Shown in pieces: positions 20,581 to 29,250 of a stretch of DNA of 64,000 nucleotides; position 1 is the stretch's first letter; every line of letters begins with the position of its first letter. The stretch is taken from positions 124,001-188,000 of the forward strand of contig NZ_LMAU01000002.1 of NCBI RefSeq assembly GCF_001441535.1, given 5' to 3'. The position numbers and the translations under genes are program-made. Below the pieces are notes generated by a model that was not told the origin of the DNA, ran no database searches, and saw only the letters and a list, made by a program, of their open reading frames with translations. Source of the stretch: Tsuneonella troitsensis. Lineage in GTDB: Bacteria; Pseudomonadota; Alphaproteobacteria; Sphingomonadales; Sphingomonadaceae.

Positions 20581-21303
20581 TCAGCGCAGCCGCTTCACCC
20601 ATAGCTGACCATCGTCGCGGCGCTCGACCTTGAAATTGCCGAGGCTGCGGAACATCGCAGACAGGCTGTTGAAGCCATAGTTTCGTACGTCGAAGCTGGA
20701 TCGGTTGCCGGCGATCTGGCCGACCTGCTGGACCTTTGCCCAGCCTTCGTCGTCGCGCTTCGATTCCTTGTAGGCCGCACCGATCAACTCCATGAGCTCG
20801 GTGTCCGCTGCAACCGTCTGCGCGGAATCGGGCGCCGAATTGCCTTCGGTCGCCGCAGTCTTGATCAGCTGGTCGATGTCGATGAAGCGTGTGCAGACCG
20901 ACTTGAACGACTGCGGTGTCTTGCCGCTTCCGAATCCGTAAACGACAATGCCGTCCTGCCTGAGGCGAGTAACGAGCGGGGTGAAGTCGCTGTCGGAACT
21001 CATGATCCCGAAGCCATCGACCTTGCCTTGGTAAAGCAGGTCGATCGCGTCGATCGTCATTGCCATGTCCGTGGCGTTCTTGCCCTTCGACACGTCGAAC
21101 TGTTGCTGCGGCCTGATCCCGAACCGATTTGTTATCGTGTCCCATTTGGCCAGATTGCCCTTGGCAAAATTGCCATATGCGCGGCGGATGTTGACCTGGC
21201 CCAGTTCGGCCATGACGGTCAGCACCGGATCGATCGCAGCGGGTTGGGTGTTGTCCGCGTCGATCAGCAAAGCGATGTTCTTCAAGTTGTCGTTCGTATC
21301 CAT
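20581..21303 (-). CDS. NYN-domain (PIN-like) protein with C-terminal OST-HTH/LOTUS domain
   Basis: A 240-residue protein. Residues 8-150 form an NYN domain of the LabA/DUF88 type, with the acidic motifs ALLIDADNTQ and GIMSSDSDFTPL expected of a metal-dependent PIN-like RNase fold. Residues about 170-240 (DTELMELIGAAYKESKRDDE onward, ending with GNFKVERRDDGQLWVKRL) match an OST-HTH/LOTUS RNA-binding domain. Together they suggest RNA binding with possible nuclease activity; the target is unknown. ATG 21303 starts at MDTNDNLKN, immediately before the domain. Confidence 0.85.
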   Translation of the reverse strand: MDTNDNLKNIALLIDADNTQPAAIDPVLTVMAELGQVNIRRAYGNFAKGNLAKWDTITNRFGIRPQQQFDVSKGKNATDMAMTIDAIDLLYQGKVDGFGIMSSDSDFTPLVTRLRQDGIVVYGFGSGKTPQSFKSVCTRFIDIDQLIKTAATEGNSAPDSAQTVAADTELMELIGAAYKESKRDDEGWAKVQQVGQIAGNRSSFDVRNYGFNSLSAMFRSLGNFKVERRDDGQLWVKRLR

Positions 21304-21344
21304 CCGCCGATCAATGGGCCTGCGCCCGCTATTACGCAACAGGC

Positions 21345-21998
21345 CTAGGCCACGGGCGAGAAGTCGCCCGTGCCTTCGTCGAGCAGGTGAAGCACACCGT
21401 CGGTTATGGCGAAAAAGGTACCGCGAAGGCGCAACTTGCCGCGCGATTCCAGTTCCGAAACGCACGGGAATGTCCGCAGGTTGGCGAGGCTGACTTTTAC
21501 CCCAGCCAGCTCCATCGCGCGTTCGGCGTCGCGGCCCTCGGTGCCGTGTTTGGCGACCACTTCGGCACGGGCATCATCGAGCAGGTCGATCCAGTCGGCG
21601 ATGAACCCGCCTTTGCCCGGCTCGGTGCCGTGCATCGACTGGGTCAAAGCCGCCTTGCAGCCACCGCACAGACCATGGCCCATCACGACGATTTCGCGGA
21701 CCTTGAGAAATTGAACCGCGAACTCGAGCGCGGCCGAAACGCCGTGGTGGCCAGGTGTAGTCTCGAAAGGCGGAACCATCGCCGCGACGTTGCGGACGAC
21801 GAATATCGTACCCGGATCGACGTCGAATATCTGTGCTGGATCGACCCGGCTGTCGGAGCACGCGATGACCATGACGCGCGGTTCCTGTCCCGTGCCGAGC
21901 GCGGCCCAGCGTTCGCGGCGGGGATTCCAGCCCGTCTCGCGGAAGCGGCGGTAGCCTTCGATAAGGCCGGCAAGTTCTATCGATGGAGACGTAGTCAT
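21345..21998 (-). CDS. Beta-class carbonic anhydrase
   Basis: Zinc enzyme that interconverts CO2 and bicarbonate. The 217-residue protein has CSDSRVDP (first zinc Cys plus the Asp-Arg dyad), [12 protein letters not shown], and HGLCGGCKA with the His and second Cys ligands, all standard for the beta class. It lies 41 nt upstream of the NYN gene on the same strand and is divergent from lipA. Confidence 0.94.
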   Translation of the reverse strand: MTTSPSIELAGLIEGYRRFRETGWNPRRERWAALGTGQEPRVMVIACSDSRVDPAQIFDVDPGTIFVVRNVAAMVPPFETTPGHHGVSAALEFAVQFLKVREIVVMGHGLCGGCKAALTQSMHGTEPGKGGFIADWIDLLDDARAEVVAKHGTEGRDAERAMELAGVKVSLANLRTFPCVSELESRGKLRLRGTFFAITDGVLHLLDEGTGDFSPVA

Positions 21999-22057
21999 GG
22001 TCCTGCCGATGCCTCACGGCATTGCACCTGACAAGTCCCGCGCCTAAGTGGCGGGCC

Positions 22058-22996
22058 ATGAACGACCTCGCGTCCGCCCCGCAGATGCCCGCGCGTCCCG
22101 AACGCCAGCGCAAGCCCGACTGGATCCGCGTAAAGGCGCCGGTGAGCAAGGGCTATCACGAAACGCGCCAACTCATGCGCGATCTTTCGCTCAATACCGT
22201 GTGCGAAGAAGCCGCGTGCCCGAACATCGGCGAATGCTGGACGAAGAAGCACGCCACGGTGATGATCCTCGGCGATGTGTGCACGCGGGCCTGCGCGTTC
22301 TGCAACGTCAAGACGGGGATGCCGCGCACGGTCGATCCGCTCGAGCCGGCGCATGTGGCTGTCGCCGCCGCCAAGCTGGGACTGACCCACATCGTCGTAA
22401 CCAGCGTCGATCGCGATGATCTTCCCGATGGCGGAGCCGGCCAGTTCGTCAAGGTTATCGAGGCGCTGCGCCGCGAGACGCCGGATACCACGATCGAAAT
22501 CCTGACCCCGGACTTCCGCAACAAGATGCGCCCCGCTGTCGAGGCGATTTGCGAAGCCGGGCCGGACGTTTACAACCACAACCTCGAAACCGTGCCGCGT
22601 CTCTATCCCACGATCCGCCCCGGTGCGCGATATTACGCTTCGCTCCGCCTTCTCGAGGAAGTGAAGGCCCACGATCCGCGCATTTTCACGAAGAGCGGCA
22701 TCATGCTGGGGCTGGGCGAGCAGCGGCTCGAGGTTCATCAAGTGATGGATGATATGCGTTCTGCCGACGTAGATTTCATCACAATGGGCCAGTATCTCCA
22801 GCCGACTCCCCGTCATGCCAAGGTCGAAGAGTTCGTCACGCCGAAGGCATTTGGAGCATACGGAGCGATCGCGCGCGCCAAGGGCTTCCTGCAGGTCGCA
22901 GCCAGCCCGCTGACCCGGTCCAGCTATCACGCCGGCGACGATTTCGCGGCGATGCGTGCCGCTCGCGAGGAGAAGCTTGTGCGGCAGCTGCGCTGA
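22058..22996 (+). CDS. lipA: Lipoyl synthase
   Basis: Radical-SAM enzyme that inserts two sulfurs into protein-bound octanoyl groups. The 312-residue protein has both clusters: the auxiliary [12 protein letters not shown] (Cx4Cx5C) and the radical-SAM CTRACAFC (Cx3Cx2C). The C-terminal serine ligand for the auxiliary cluster is expected in [13 protein letters not shown] 22058 gives the usual length; a TTG 36 nt earlier is possible but unlikely. The stop overlaps the next start by 1 nt. The product would modify the lipoyl domain of PdhB. Confidence 0.96.
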   Translation: MNDLASAPQMPARPERQRKPDWIRVKAPVSKGYHETRQLMRDLSLNTVCEEAACPNIGECWTKKHATVMILGDVCTRACAFCNVKTGMPRTVDPLEPAHVAVAAAKLGLTHIVVTSVDRDDLPDGGAGQFVKVIEALRRETPDTTIEILTPDFRNKMRPAVEAICEAGPDVYNHNLETVPRLYPTIRPGARYYASLRLLEEVKAHDPRIFTKSGIMLGLGEQRLEVHQVMDDMRSADVDFITMGQYLQPTPRHAKVEEFVTPKAFGAYGAIARAKGFLQVAASPLTRSSYHAGDDFAAMRAAREEKLVRQLR

Positions 22997-23457
22997 TGCC
23001 GGGAATCCACAACGTCCACACGCTACCCTATTCGGCCGAACAGATGTTCGACCTGGTGGCGGATGTTGCCCGCTATCAGGAATTCCTGCCGTGGGTCGTG
23101 GCCACCCGGGTGCGGTCCGACAGCGAAACCGAGATGGTCGCCGACATGCTCGTCGGCTTCAAGCAGTTGCGCGAGAAGTTCACGTCGCGGGTCGTCAAAC
23201 AGCGACCCGACCGGATCGAGGTGCATTATCTCGACGGCCCCATGAAGGATCTCGACAACCGGTGGCTGTTCCGCCCCCTTCCGGACGGCGGCTGCGAGGT
23301 CGATTTCTGTGTCGAGTTCACGTTCCGCAACGCCGTGTTCGAAGCGCTGGCGGGCCAATACTTCGACCGTGCCTTCCGAAAGATGGTGGCCGCGTTCGAA
23401 ACGCGGGCGCACGCGCTTTACGGCAGCAGCAGTTCCAGCGCGGCCAGCGTCGCCTGA
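22996..23457 (+). CDS. COQ10/RatA-type START-domain protein
   Basis: A 153-residue protein of the polyketide cyclase/START superfamily, most like the COQ10/RatA branch: [24 protein letters not shown], then RYQEFLPWV and the C-terminal FDRAFRKMVAAFETRA. Mitochondrial COQ10 binds ubiquinone and supports respiration. The name RatA comes from a proposed ribosome-association toxin in E. coli. Coupling to lipA is typical of alphaproteobacteria and favours the respiratory role. Its last 40 nt overlap the convergent pncC-like gene. Confidence 0.88.
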   Translation: MPGIHNVHTLPYSAEQMFDLVADVARYQEFLPWVVATRVRSDSETEMVADMLVGFKQLREKFTSRVVKQRPDRIEVHYLDGPMKDLDNRWLFRPLPDGGCEVDFCVEFTFRNAVFEALAGQYFDRAFRKMVAAFETRAHALYGSSSSSAASVA

Positions 23458-23915
23458 CGACGGATTTCCGAACGCGATCCGCCGTCAAGTTGACGTAGCT
23501 CGCCGTCCGGTTCGGCGCCGCCTTCGCGCGTGGCACGGGCAAAGACGACCGTACCTACCGGCTTAAGCGGAGTTCCGCCGTCCGGCCCCGCAACCCCGCT
23601 TATCGCCACTGCAACATCGGCGTTGGAATGCTTGAGCGCGCCCTGCGCCATGGCCCAGACACACGCGATCGAGACCGCGCCGAAAGTCTCGATTATCTCG
23701 CTGGAGACCGACAGGTCCTCTTGCTTGGCCTCGTTGGAATACGTCACGAAACCCCGGTCGAGTACCGCCGAGGAGCCCGGAATTTCGGTGAGCGCTGCGG
23801 CGACCAGTCCCCCGGTGCAGCTTTCGGCAAGCGCGACCCGGCGCCCGATCTTGGCGTTTTCCTCAATCACACGCCGGGCGAGCGCCACGATGTCCGAAGG
23901 CAGTAGATAGCTCAC
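23418..23915 (-). CDS. pncC: CinA C-terminal domain family / nicotinamide-nucleotide amidase
   Basis: A 165-residue single-domain CinA-C protein, which deamidates nicotinamide mononucleotide to nicotinic acid mononucleotide in NAD recycling. The family motifs AESCTGGLVAAALTEIPGSS and ISGVAGPDGGTPLKPVGTV are present. The N-terminal molybdopterin-binding-like domain of long CinA proteins is absent, as is usual for this type. It overlaps the upstream hypothetical gene by 4 nt, and its 3' end overlaps the COQ10-like gene by 40 nt in opposite orientation. Confidence 0.9.
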   Translation of the reverse strand: MSYLLPSDIVALARRVIEENAKIGRRVALAESCTGGLVAAALTEIPGSSAVLDRGFVTYSNEAKQEDLSVSSEIIETFGAVSIACVWAMAQGALKHSNADVAVAISGVAGPDGGTPLKPVGTVVFARATREGGAEPDGELRQLDGGSRSEIRRQATLAALELLLP

Positions 23916-24454
23916 GATCTGGCCGGACAGATCGGGGAGTTCTTGGGTTTGGCCACGGCCATGACGAACGCGATCATCGCGCCGCTGTCACGCGGGTTCA
24001 TGACCGAAGCGAGTTGCATACCCCGCTCGACGTTGGCGCAATGACTGGGCTTCACCGAATCCCCCACCTTCTGGGCGATCATGGCATCGACCATCGGGCG
24101 CACGGCCTCGTCCGGCAGAGAGGCGAACATCGCGACCGGGTCGTTCGAATTCGCCTGGCTCGATGCTCCGCCGACAAACTTCAACAACGCCGACTTGGCG
24201 ACCGGCCACGTCTCGTTTTGCAGGGCGGCATACTTCTGCGCGAATGAATCCCCGCGGGTGGCGAGGAAGCCGCTCGAGGAAAGCCGCGCAGAACATTTCT
24301 GCCGAACCCCGCTGACCAACGATGGCACAGAATAGATCGCCATTTGCGCGACCTCTCGTTCCGTCAGGCAGGTTCGGGCGGCCTGAGCCTGGGCCGGGGC
24401 TGGAAGCAAAGCGGCGATTGCGGCGGCGGCGATCAGGGTGTGGCAGCGGTTCAC
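23912..24454 (-). CDS. Exported hypothetical protein
   Basis: A 180-residue protein with a signal peptide (VNRCHTLIAAAAIAALLPAPAQAQA, cleavage about residue 23), then a mature helical domain with four cysteines (TCLTE, QKCSA, SHCAN, ICPA), suggesting two disulfides in the periplasm. GTG 24454 has a GAGGA ribosome-binding site; an in-frame GTG at 24466 overlapping the ispDF stop is the alternative. It lies between ispDF and pncC in one operon. Family not recognised. Confidence 0.75.
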   Translation of the reverse strand: MNRCHTLIAAAAIAALLPAPAQAQAARTCLTEREVAQMAIYSVPSLVSGVRQKCSARLSSSGFLATRGDSFAQKYAALQNETWPVAKSALLKFVGGASSQANSNDPVAMFASLPDEAVRPMVDAMIAQKVGDSVKPSHCANVERGMQLASVMNPRDSGAMIAFVMAVAKPKNSPICPARS

Positions 24455-24462
24455 GAAAGTCC

Positions 24463-25596
24463 TCACGAATTGGCGATGACGGTGGCGACGGCCTGTGCGG
24501 CTATTCCTTCGCCGCGACCGGCGAAGCCGAGCCGCTCGGTCGTAGTAGCCTTCACATTTACCGCGCCTGCATCGATGCCGGCAAGCAGGGCAAGGCGGTC
24601 GCGCATGGCATCGCGGTGGGGGCCGATTTTGGGCGCTTCGCAGATGAGTGTCACGTCGATGTTGCCGACCCTGTAGCCGGCTTCGCCCACCAACTTGGTG
24701 GCATGCTGAAGGAAGCGCGCGGAATCCGCTCCCTTCCATTGCGGATCGCTGGGCGGAAAATGCTGACCGATATCCCCTGCGCCAATCGCGCCCAGCAGCG
24801 CATCGACGAGGGCGTGGATGCCGACATCGGCGTCGCTGTGCCCGGCCAGGCCGAATTCGTGTTCGATGCGGACCCCACAGAGCCAAAGCTCTTCGCCGGG
24901 AGCGAGACGATGCACATCGAAACCGGTGCCGATGCGGACGGGCAAGACTTGGTCCACGAAATCTCCTGCGAACGTCAGTTTGGCGAGCGCCTCGTCACCC
25001 TCGACCAGCGCGACGGTGCCGCCTGCCGCGCGCAGCACCTGCGCATCGTCTCCCGCGGTCGGCTCGCCGGTCCAGGCGCGATGCGCCGACAGGATATCCG
25101 CGAAGCGGAAAGCCTGCGGAGTTTGTACCCGTCGCAAGGTCGACCGGTCGGCAGAGCCGCTCATCACGCCGCCAAGATCGACTGCCAAACTGTCGACAAC
25201 GGGGAGCACCGGGATGGCGCCCGGGTACTTATCGAGAGCTCGAAGCAGTCGCTCGATGACGGGTCGGGAGAGGGACGGGCGAGCGGCATCGTGGATCAGG
25301 ACGCGGTCCGTCGCTCCGATCGCTTCGAGCGCCCGCTGCACGGATTCCTGCCGTGTCGCGCCACCCGTGGCGAGCGCCACGTCGAGCCCGGACAGGGCAG
25401 CGATCGCCATGTCGTCCGCACCCCCGGGTATCGCTACGACCACCTGCTTCGCACCTGCGTTCAGCAGCGCCTCGACCGAATGCCTGACCACGGGCTTGCC
25501 GCGCCAGTTGGCGAACTGCTTGGGCACGGGCTGTCCTGCACGAAGCCCTTGGCCGGCCGCGACCACGACGGCTGCGAAAGAGGGAAGGGTGCCCAT
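24463..25596 (-). CDS. ispDF: Bifunctional MEP-pathway enzyme IspD/IspF
   Basis: A fusion that carries out two MEP isoprenoid steps: MEP cytidylyltransferase (IspD) and MEcPP synthase (IspF). The 377-residue protein has IspD at 1-215 ([19 protein letters not shown], then [13 protein letters not shown]) and IspF at about 220-377 ([21 protein letters not shown], then [22 protein letters not shown]). This fusion is well known in alphaproteobacteria. ATG 25596 lies directly before the IspD nucleotide-binding loop. The intermediate step, IspE, is not encoded nearby. It is divergent from dusB. Confidence 0.96.
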   Translation of the reverse strand: MGTLPSFAAVVVAAGQGLRAGQPVPKQFANWRGKPVVRHSVEALLNAGAKQVVVAIPGGADDMAIAALSGLDVALATGGATRQESVQRALEAIGATDRVLIHDAARPSLSRPVIERLLRALDKYPGAIPVLPVVDSLAVDLGGVMSGSADRSTLRRVQTPQAFRFADILSAHRAWTGEPTAGDDAQVLRAAGGTVALVEGDEALAKLTFAGDFVDQVLPVRIGTGFDVHRLAPGEELWLCGVRIEHEFGLAGHSDADVGIHALVDALLGAIGAGDIGQHFPPSDPQWKGADSARFLQHATKLVGEAGYRVGNIDVTLICEAPKIGPHRDAMRDRLALLAGIDAGAVNVKATTTERLGFAGRGEGIAAQAVATVIANS

Positions 25597-25673
25597 TGCT
25601 CCCCGTGCGCTACCTCCTTGCACGCGGTCCTTCAATCCACTATGCGCTGCCCAAATTTTAGGCATTCCTTCCA

Positions 25674-26690
25674 ATGAGCGCGCTTCCTCTTCCTCCGCCC
25701 GTGCGGCCGATCCGGGTTGGTCCGATGGAAATTGACATGCCCGTCGTGCTCGCGCCGATGACCGGGGTGACGGACCTTCCGTTCCGGACACTCGTCCGTC
25801 GCTACGGCTCGGGCCTCAACGTGACCGAAATGATCGCCAGCGAGGCGGCGATCCGCGAAACGCGGCAGTCGATCCAGAAAGCCGCATGGGCACCGATCGA
25901 GGATCCGGTTTCGATGCAGCTCGTCGGTTGCGATCCGGTTTCGATGGGGGAGGCCGCAAAGCTGGCAGCGGATCGCGGCGCCGCGATCATCGACATCAAC
26001 TTCGGATGCCCGGTTCGCAAGGTCGTCGGCCAACTTGCCGGTAGCGCGCTGATGCGTGAGGTGCCGCTGGCGGTCCGCCTCATGGAAGCGACGGTTAAAG
26101 CCGTCGATGTGCCGGTTACTGTCAAGATGCGGATGGGGTGGGACCACGACAGCCTCAACGCCCCCGAATTGTCGCGCATCGCCGAGGATCTCGGCGTGCA
26201 GATGATCACGGTGCACGGCCGGACCCGCAATCAGATGTACAAGGGCGAGGCCGACTGGGCATTCGTCCGCAAGGTTAGGGACGCGGTCTCGATCCCGGTA
26301 ATCGTGAACGGCGACATCTGCTCGATCCCCGACGCGGCGAAGGCGCTCGAGCAATCCGGCGCGGACGGCCTCATGATCGGTCGTGGCGCCTATGGACGGC
26401 CATGGCTGCTTGGGCAGGTGATGCACTGGTGGCGCACGGGCGAGGCGCTGGCCGACCCCTCGCTCGACGAGCAGCATGCCACGATGGTCGAGCATTACCG
26501 CGCGATGCTGGATCACTATGGAACCGACACGGGCGTGAAGATGGCCCGCAAGCATATCGGGTGGTATACCAAGGGCCTCCACGGTTCCGCAGAGTTCCGC
26601 AACAAGGTCAACTTCGTCGACGATCCGGCGCAAGTCCTCGGAGAGATCGATCGCTTCTACGAACCGCTGTTGCTGCGGAAGGCGGCGTGA
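25674..26690 (+). CDS. dusB: tRNA-dihydrouridine synthase (DusB/NifR3)
   Basis: FMN enzyme that reduces uridines in the tRNA D-loop. The 338-residue protein has [16 protein letters not shown], the catalytic cysteine in [11 protein letters not shown], and [11 protein letters not shown], typical of DusB. It was named NifR3 in Rhodobacter because it precedes ntrBC there. The stop overlaps the ntrB start by 4 nt (GTGA), giving translational coupling to the nitrogen regulators. Confidence 0.95.
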   Translation: MSALPLPPPVRPIRVGPMEIDMPVVLAPMTGVTDLPFRTLVRRYGSGLNVTEMIASEAAIRETRQSIQKAAWAPIEDPVSMQLVGCDPVSMGEAAKLAADRGAAIIDINFGCPVRKVVGQLAGSALMREVPLAVRLMEATVKAVDVPVTVKMRMGWDHDSLNAPELSRIAEDLGVQMITVHGRTRNQMYKGEADWAFVRKVRDAVSIPVIVNGDICSIPDAAKALEQSGADGLMIGRGAYGRPWLLGQVMHWWRTGEALADPSLDEQHATMVEHYRAMLDHYGTDTGVKMARKHIGWYTKGLHGSAEFRNKVNFVDDPAQVLGEIDRFYEPLLLRKAA

Positions 26691-27769
26691 CCGAAGCGGG
26701 CGCGATGCCCGAGGAAACGCCATCCCCGCGCGAGCAGGTGGCGGGACTGGTCTTCTCCGTTCTTCTGCTCGATCCCGACATGACCATCGTGGAGGCGAAT
26801 CCGGCGAGCGAAGAAATGCTGGGGCGCAGCGCCCATAGAATGATCGGTTCGCCGCTTTTCGATGTGGTGAAGATCGATGATCCGCGTGTGGCCGCCCATT
26901 CCCGAGAGGATTCAGCGCCGCTCGTTGCGCGAGGAGTGATCATCCGCGCGGGCGAGACGGACCGCCGGGTGAACTTTTCGGTATCCCCGCTCGCCGCGCA
27001 CCCTGGTTGGCGTGTCGTTACCCTGTCCGATGCCGGCCAGGACGAGATGGGTGACGAAGCCAGCGCAGGCAGCCTGAGCGCCCCTGCGGTCCTTGCTCAC
27101 GAAATCAAGAACCCGCTCGCTGCAATCCGGGGCGCGGGACAGCTTATCGCGCGCAAGCTGGACGCGAAGGACAGGCCGCTGGCTGACCTGATCGCCACCG
27201 AAGTCTCGCGGATAGCTTCGCTGATCGATCGCATGCAGCGCATCGGCGCGCGCGGTGCCGAACCGAATGCGCCCCTCAACCTGCACGAGGCGGTGCGCCG
27301 CGCCATCGGCACGGTTCGTGGGGGCGGGCTGAAAGGCGTGGAGCTGGAAGAGGAGTTCGATCCGTCGCTTCCCTCCGTTCTGGGAAACGAGGGCGCCCTC
27401 GAACAGGTCGTCATAAATCTGCTGGCCAACGCGCGCGATGCTTGCGCCGACAAGCCCGGCTCTCGGATCACCGTCCGCACACGTTACGTCAGCGGACTGA
27501 TCTTCAACGCGATCCGGCCGGGGCGTTCGGTGCGATTGCCGATCGAACTGACGGTCAGCGACAACGGTCCCGGCATAGACCCCGAATTGCGAGGGCACGT
27601 ATTCGAACCCTTCGTCAGCAGCAAGAAAAGCGGGCAGGGACTCGGCCTCGCGCTCGTTCGTCGACTTGTTCAGGATATGGACGGGCGTATCGCTCACGAG
27701 CGGGATGAAAAGGCCGGCCTGACGCACTTCAGGATCCACCTGCCGGTGGCGAAACGGACGATAGGGTAG
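26687..27769 (+). CDS. ntrB: Nitrogen regulation sensor histidine kinase NtrB
   Basis: Cytoplasmic kinase/phosphatase for NtrC, usually controlled by PII. The 360-residue protein has a PAS domain (about 20-120, [20 protein letters not shown]), the phosphorylated histidine in [16 protein letters not shown], and an HATPase domain with [13 protein letters not shown] and [21 protein letters not shown] 26687 overlaps the dusB stop. ntrC follows after 5 nt. Confidence 0.95.
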   Translation: MTEAGAMPEETPSPREQVAGLVFSVLLLDPDMTIVEANPASEEMLGRSAHRMIGSPLFDVVKIDDPRVAAHSREDSAPLVARGVIIRAGETDRRVNFSVSPLAAHPGWRVVTLSDAGQDEMGDEASAGSLSAPAVLAHEIKNPLAAIRGAGQLIARKLDAKDRPLADLIATEVSRIASLIDRMQRIGARGAEPNAPLNLHEAVRRAIGTVRGGGLKGVELEEEFDPSLPSVLGNEGALEQVVINLLANARDACADKPGSRITVRTRYVSGLIFNAIRPGRSVRLPIELTVSDNGPGIDPELRGHVFEPFVSSKKSGQGLGLALVRRLVQDMDGRIAHERDEKAGLTHFRIHLPVAKRTIG

Positions 27770-27774
27770 GGCAG

Positions 27775-29193
27775 ATGGCGGGCAAAATCCTGTTGGTCGA
27801 AGACGATCCGGGGATCGCGACCGTGATCGTCACCGCGCTGGGGGACGAGAGCTTCGACGTCGACTGCGTCGATTCGATCGCTTCGCGCGACGCTCGACTG
27901 GCGGACACGTCTTACTCGGTCATGCTGACGGACGTCGTGCTTGTCGACGGAGACGGCCTTGCCAGCCTGGGCGCCGTGCGCGAGCGGCATCCTGCGATGC
28001 CGGTCATCGTGCTGTCCGCGCAGAACACGCTCGATACGGCGGTCCGGGCGACCGAACTGTCGGCCTTCGAATACTTCCCCAAGCCCTTCGATCTCGACGA
28101 ACTCGTTCGAGCTGTGGTTCAGGCAGCCGGGCAGCGTGGCAGCGAGGTCGCTCCGACAATCGACGAGAGCGGGGAGGGCTTGCCTCTCGTCGGCCGCAGC
28201 CGCGCGATGCAGGGCGTCTATCGGATGATCACGCGGGTCCTCCGCAACGACCTGACCGTCCTGATCCTCGGCGAATCCGGTACGGGCAAGGAACTGGTCG
28301 CTGAGGCTATCCACCAGCTGGGGCACCGCAAGTCGGGCCCATTCGTGGCCGTCAACGCCGCCGCCATTCCGCACGACCTGATCGAAAGCGAACTGTTCGG
28401 ACACGAGAAGGGGGCCTTTACCGGCGCGATCGCGCAGGCGATCGGAAAGTTCGAACAGGCCAATGGCGGCACCCTGTTCCTGGACGAGATCGGGGACATG
28501 CCTATCGAGGCGCAGACGCGTCTTCTGAGAGCACTGCAGTCGGGACGGATCAGGCGGGTCGGTGGGCGTCAGGAGATCGCCGTCGATGTCCGCATCGTGG
28601 CCGCGACCAACCGCAACCTTGGCCCGATGATCGCCGCCGGCACTTTCCGCGAGGACCTGTTCTATCGCCTGAGCGTCGTTCCGATCGAGCTTCCCCCCCT
28701 GCGCGACCGGCGCGACGATATCGCGGCCCTGGCGCGCCATTTCCTGGGACTTGCCGTATCCGAAGGACTGCCGCGCAGAAGGATCGACGATCCGGCGATC
28801 GCCGCGCTGGAAGGTTTTCCGTGGCGCGGAAACGTGCGCGAATTGCGCAATGCGATGTATCGCCTCGCCCTGATGGCGCGCGACGAGACGATCGACGTCG
28901 AAACGGTCGAAGCGGTGCTTGGTACCCCACCGGAGGCGATTTCGGAGCGAGGCGCCGAGATCGGCTTCGCAGGCGCATTGGAATCGTGGCTGAAGATCGC
29001 ACCCGTCCGTCAGGGGCATTTGTACGAGGATGCCCTGGCCGAATTCGAGCGCCCTCTGATCGTGCACGCCCTGACGCAGACCGGCGGCAACCAGCTTCGC
29101 GCGGCCCGCCTGCTCGGGATCAACCGCAACACCTTGCGCAAGCGGCTGACCGACTTGTCGATCGATCCCGACGCATGCGGACGGTCCGCCTGA
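27775..29193 (+). CDS. ntrC: Nitrogen regulation response regulator NtrC
   Basis: Sigma-54-dependent activator. The 472-residue protein has a receiver domain (phospho-Asp D53), an AAA+ domain with Walker A GESGTGKE at about 167-174, an intact sigma-54-contact GAFTGA at 213-218 and the Walker B-like GGTLFLDEIGDM, and a Fis-type helix-turn-helix near the end (GGNQLRAARLLGINRNTLRKRL). It should activate nitrogen-assimilation genes when phosphorylated by NtrB. Confidence 0.96.
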   Translation: MAGKILLVEDDPGIATVIVTALGDESFDVDCVDSIASRDARLADTSYSVMLTDVVLVDGDGLASLGAVRERHPAMPVIVLSAQNTLDTAVRATELSAFEYFPKPFDLDELVRAVVQAAGQRGSEVAPTIDESGEGLPLVGRSRAMQGVYRMITRVLRNDLTVLILGESGTGKELVAEAIHQLGHRKSGPFVAVNAAAIPHDLIESELFGHEKGAFTGAIAQAIGKFEQANGGTLFLDEIGDMPIEAQTRLLRALQSGRIRRVGGRQEIAVDVRIVAATNRNLGPMIAAGTFREDLFYRLSVVPIELPPLRDRRDDIAALARHFLGLAVSEGLPRRRIDDPAIAALEGFPWRGNVRELRNAMYRLALMARDETIDVETVEAVLGTPPEAISERGAEIGFAGALESWLKIAPVRQGHLYEDALAEFERPLIVHALTQTGGNQLRAARLLGINRNTLRKRLTDLSIDPDACGRSA

Positions 29194-29250
29194 CCGGATT
29201 GCCGAAAAGCACTTGCATATTGGCAACAGTGCCGTTGTAACCTGGCAACG

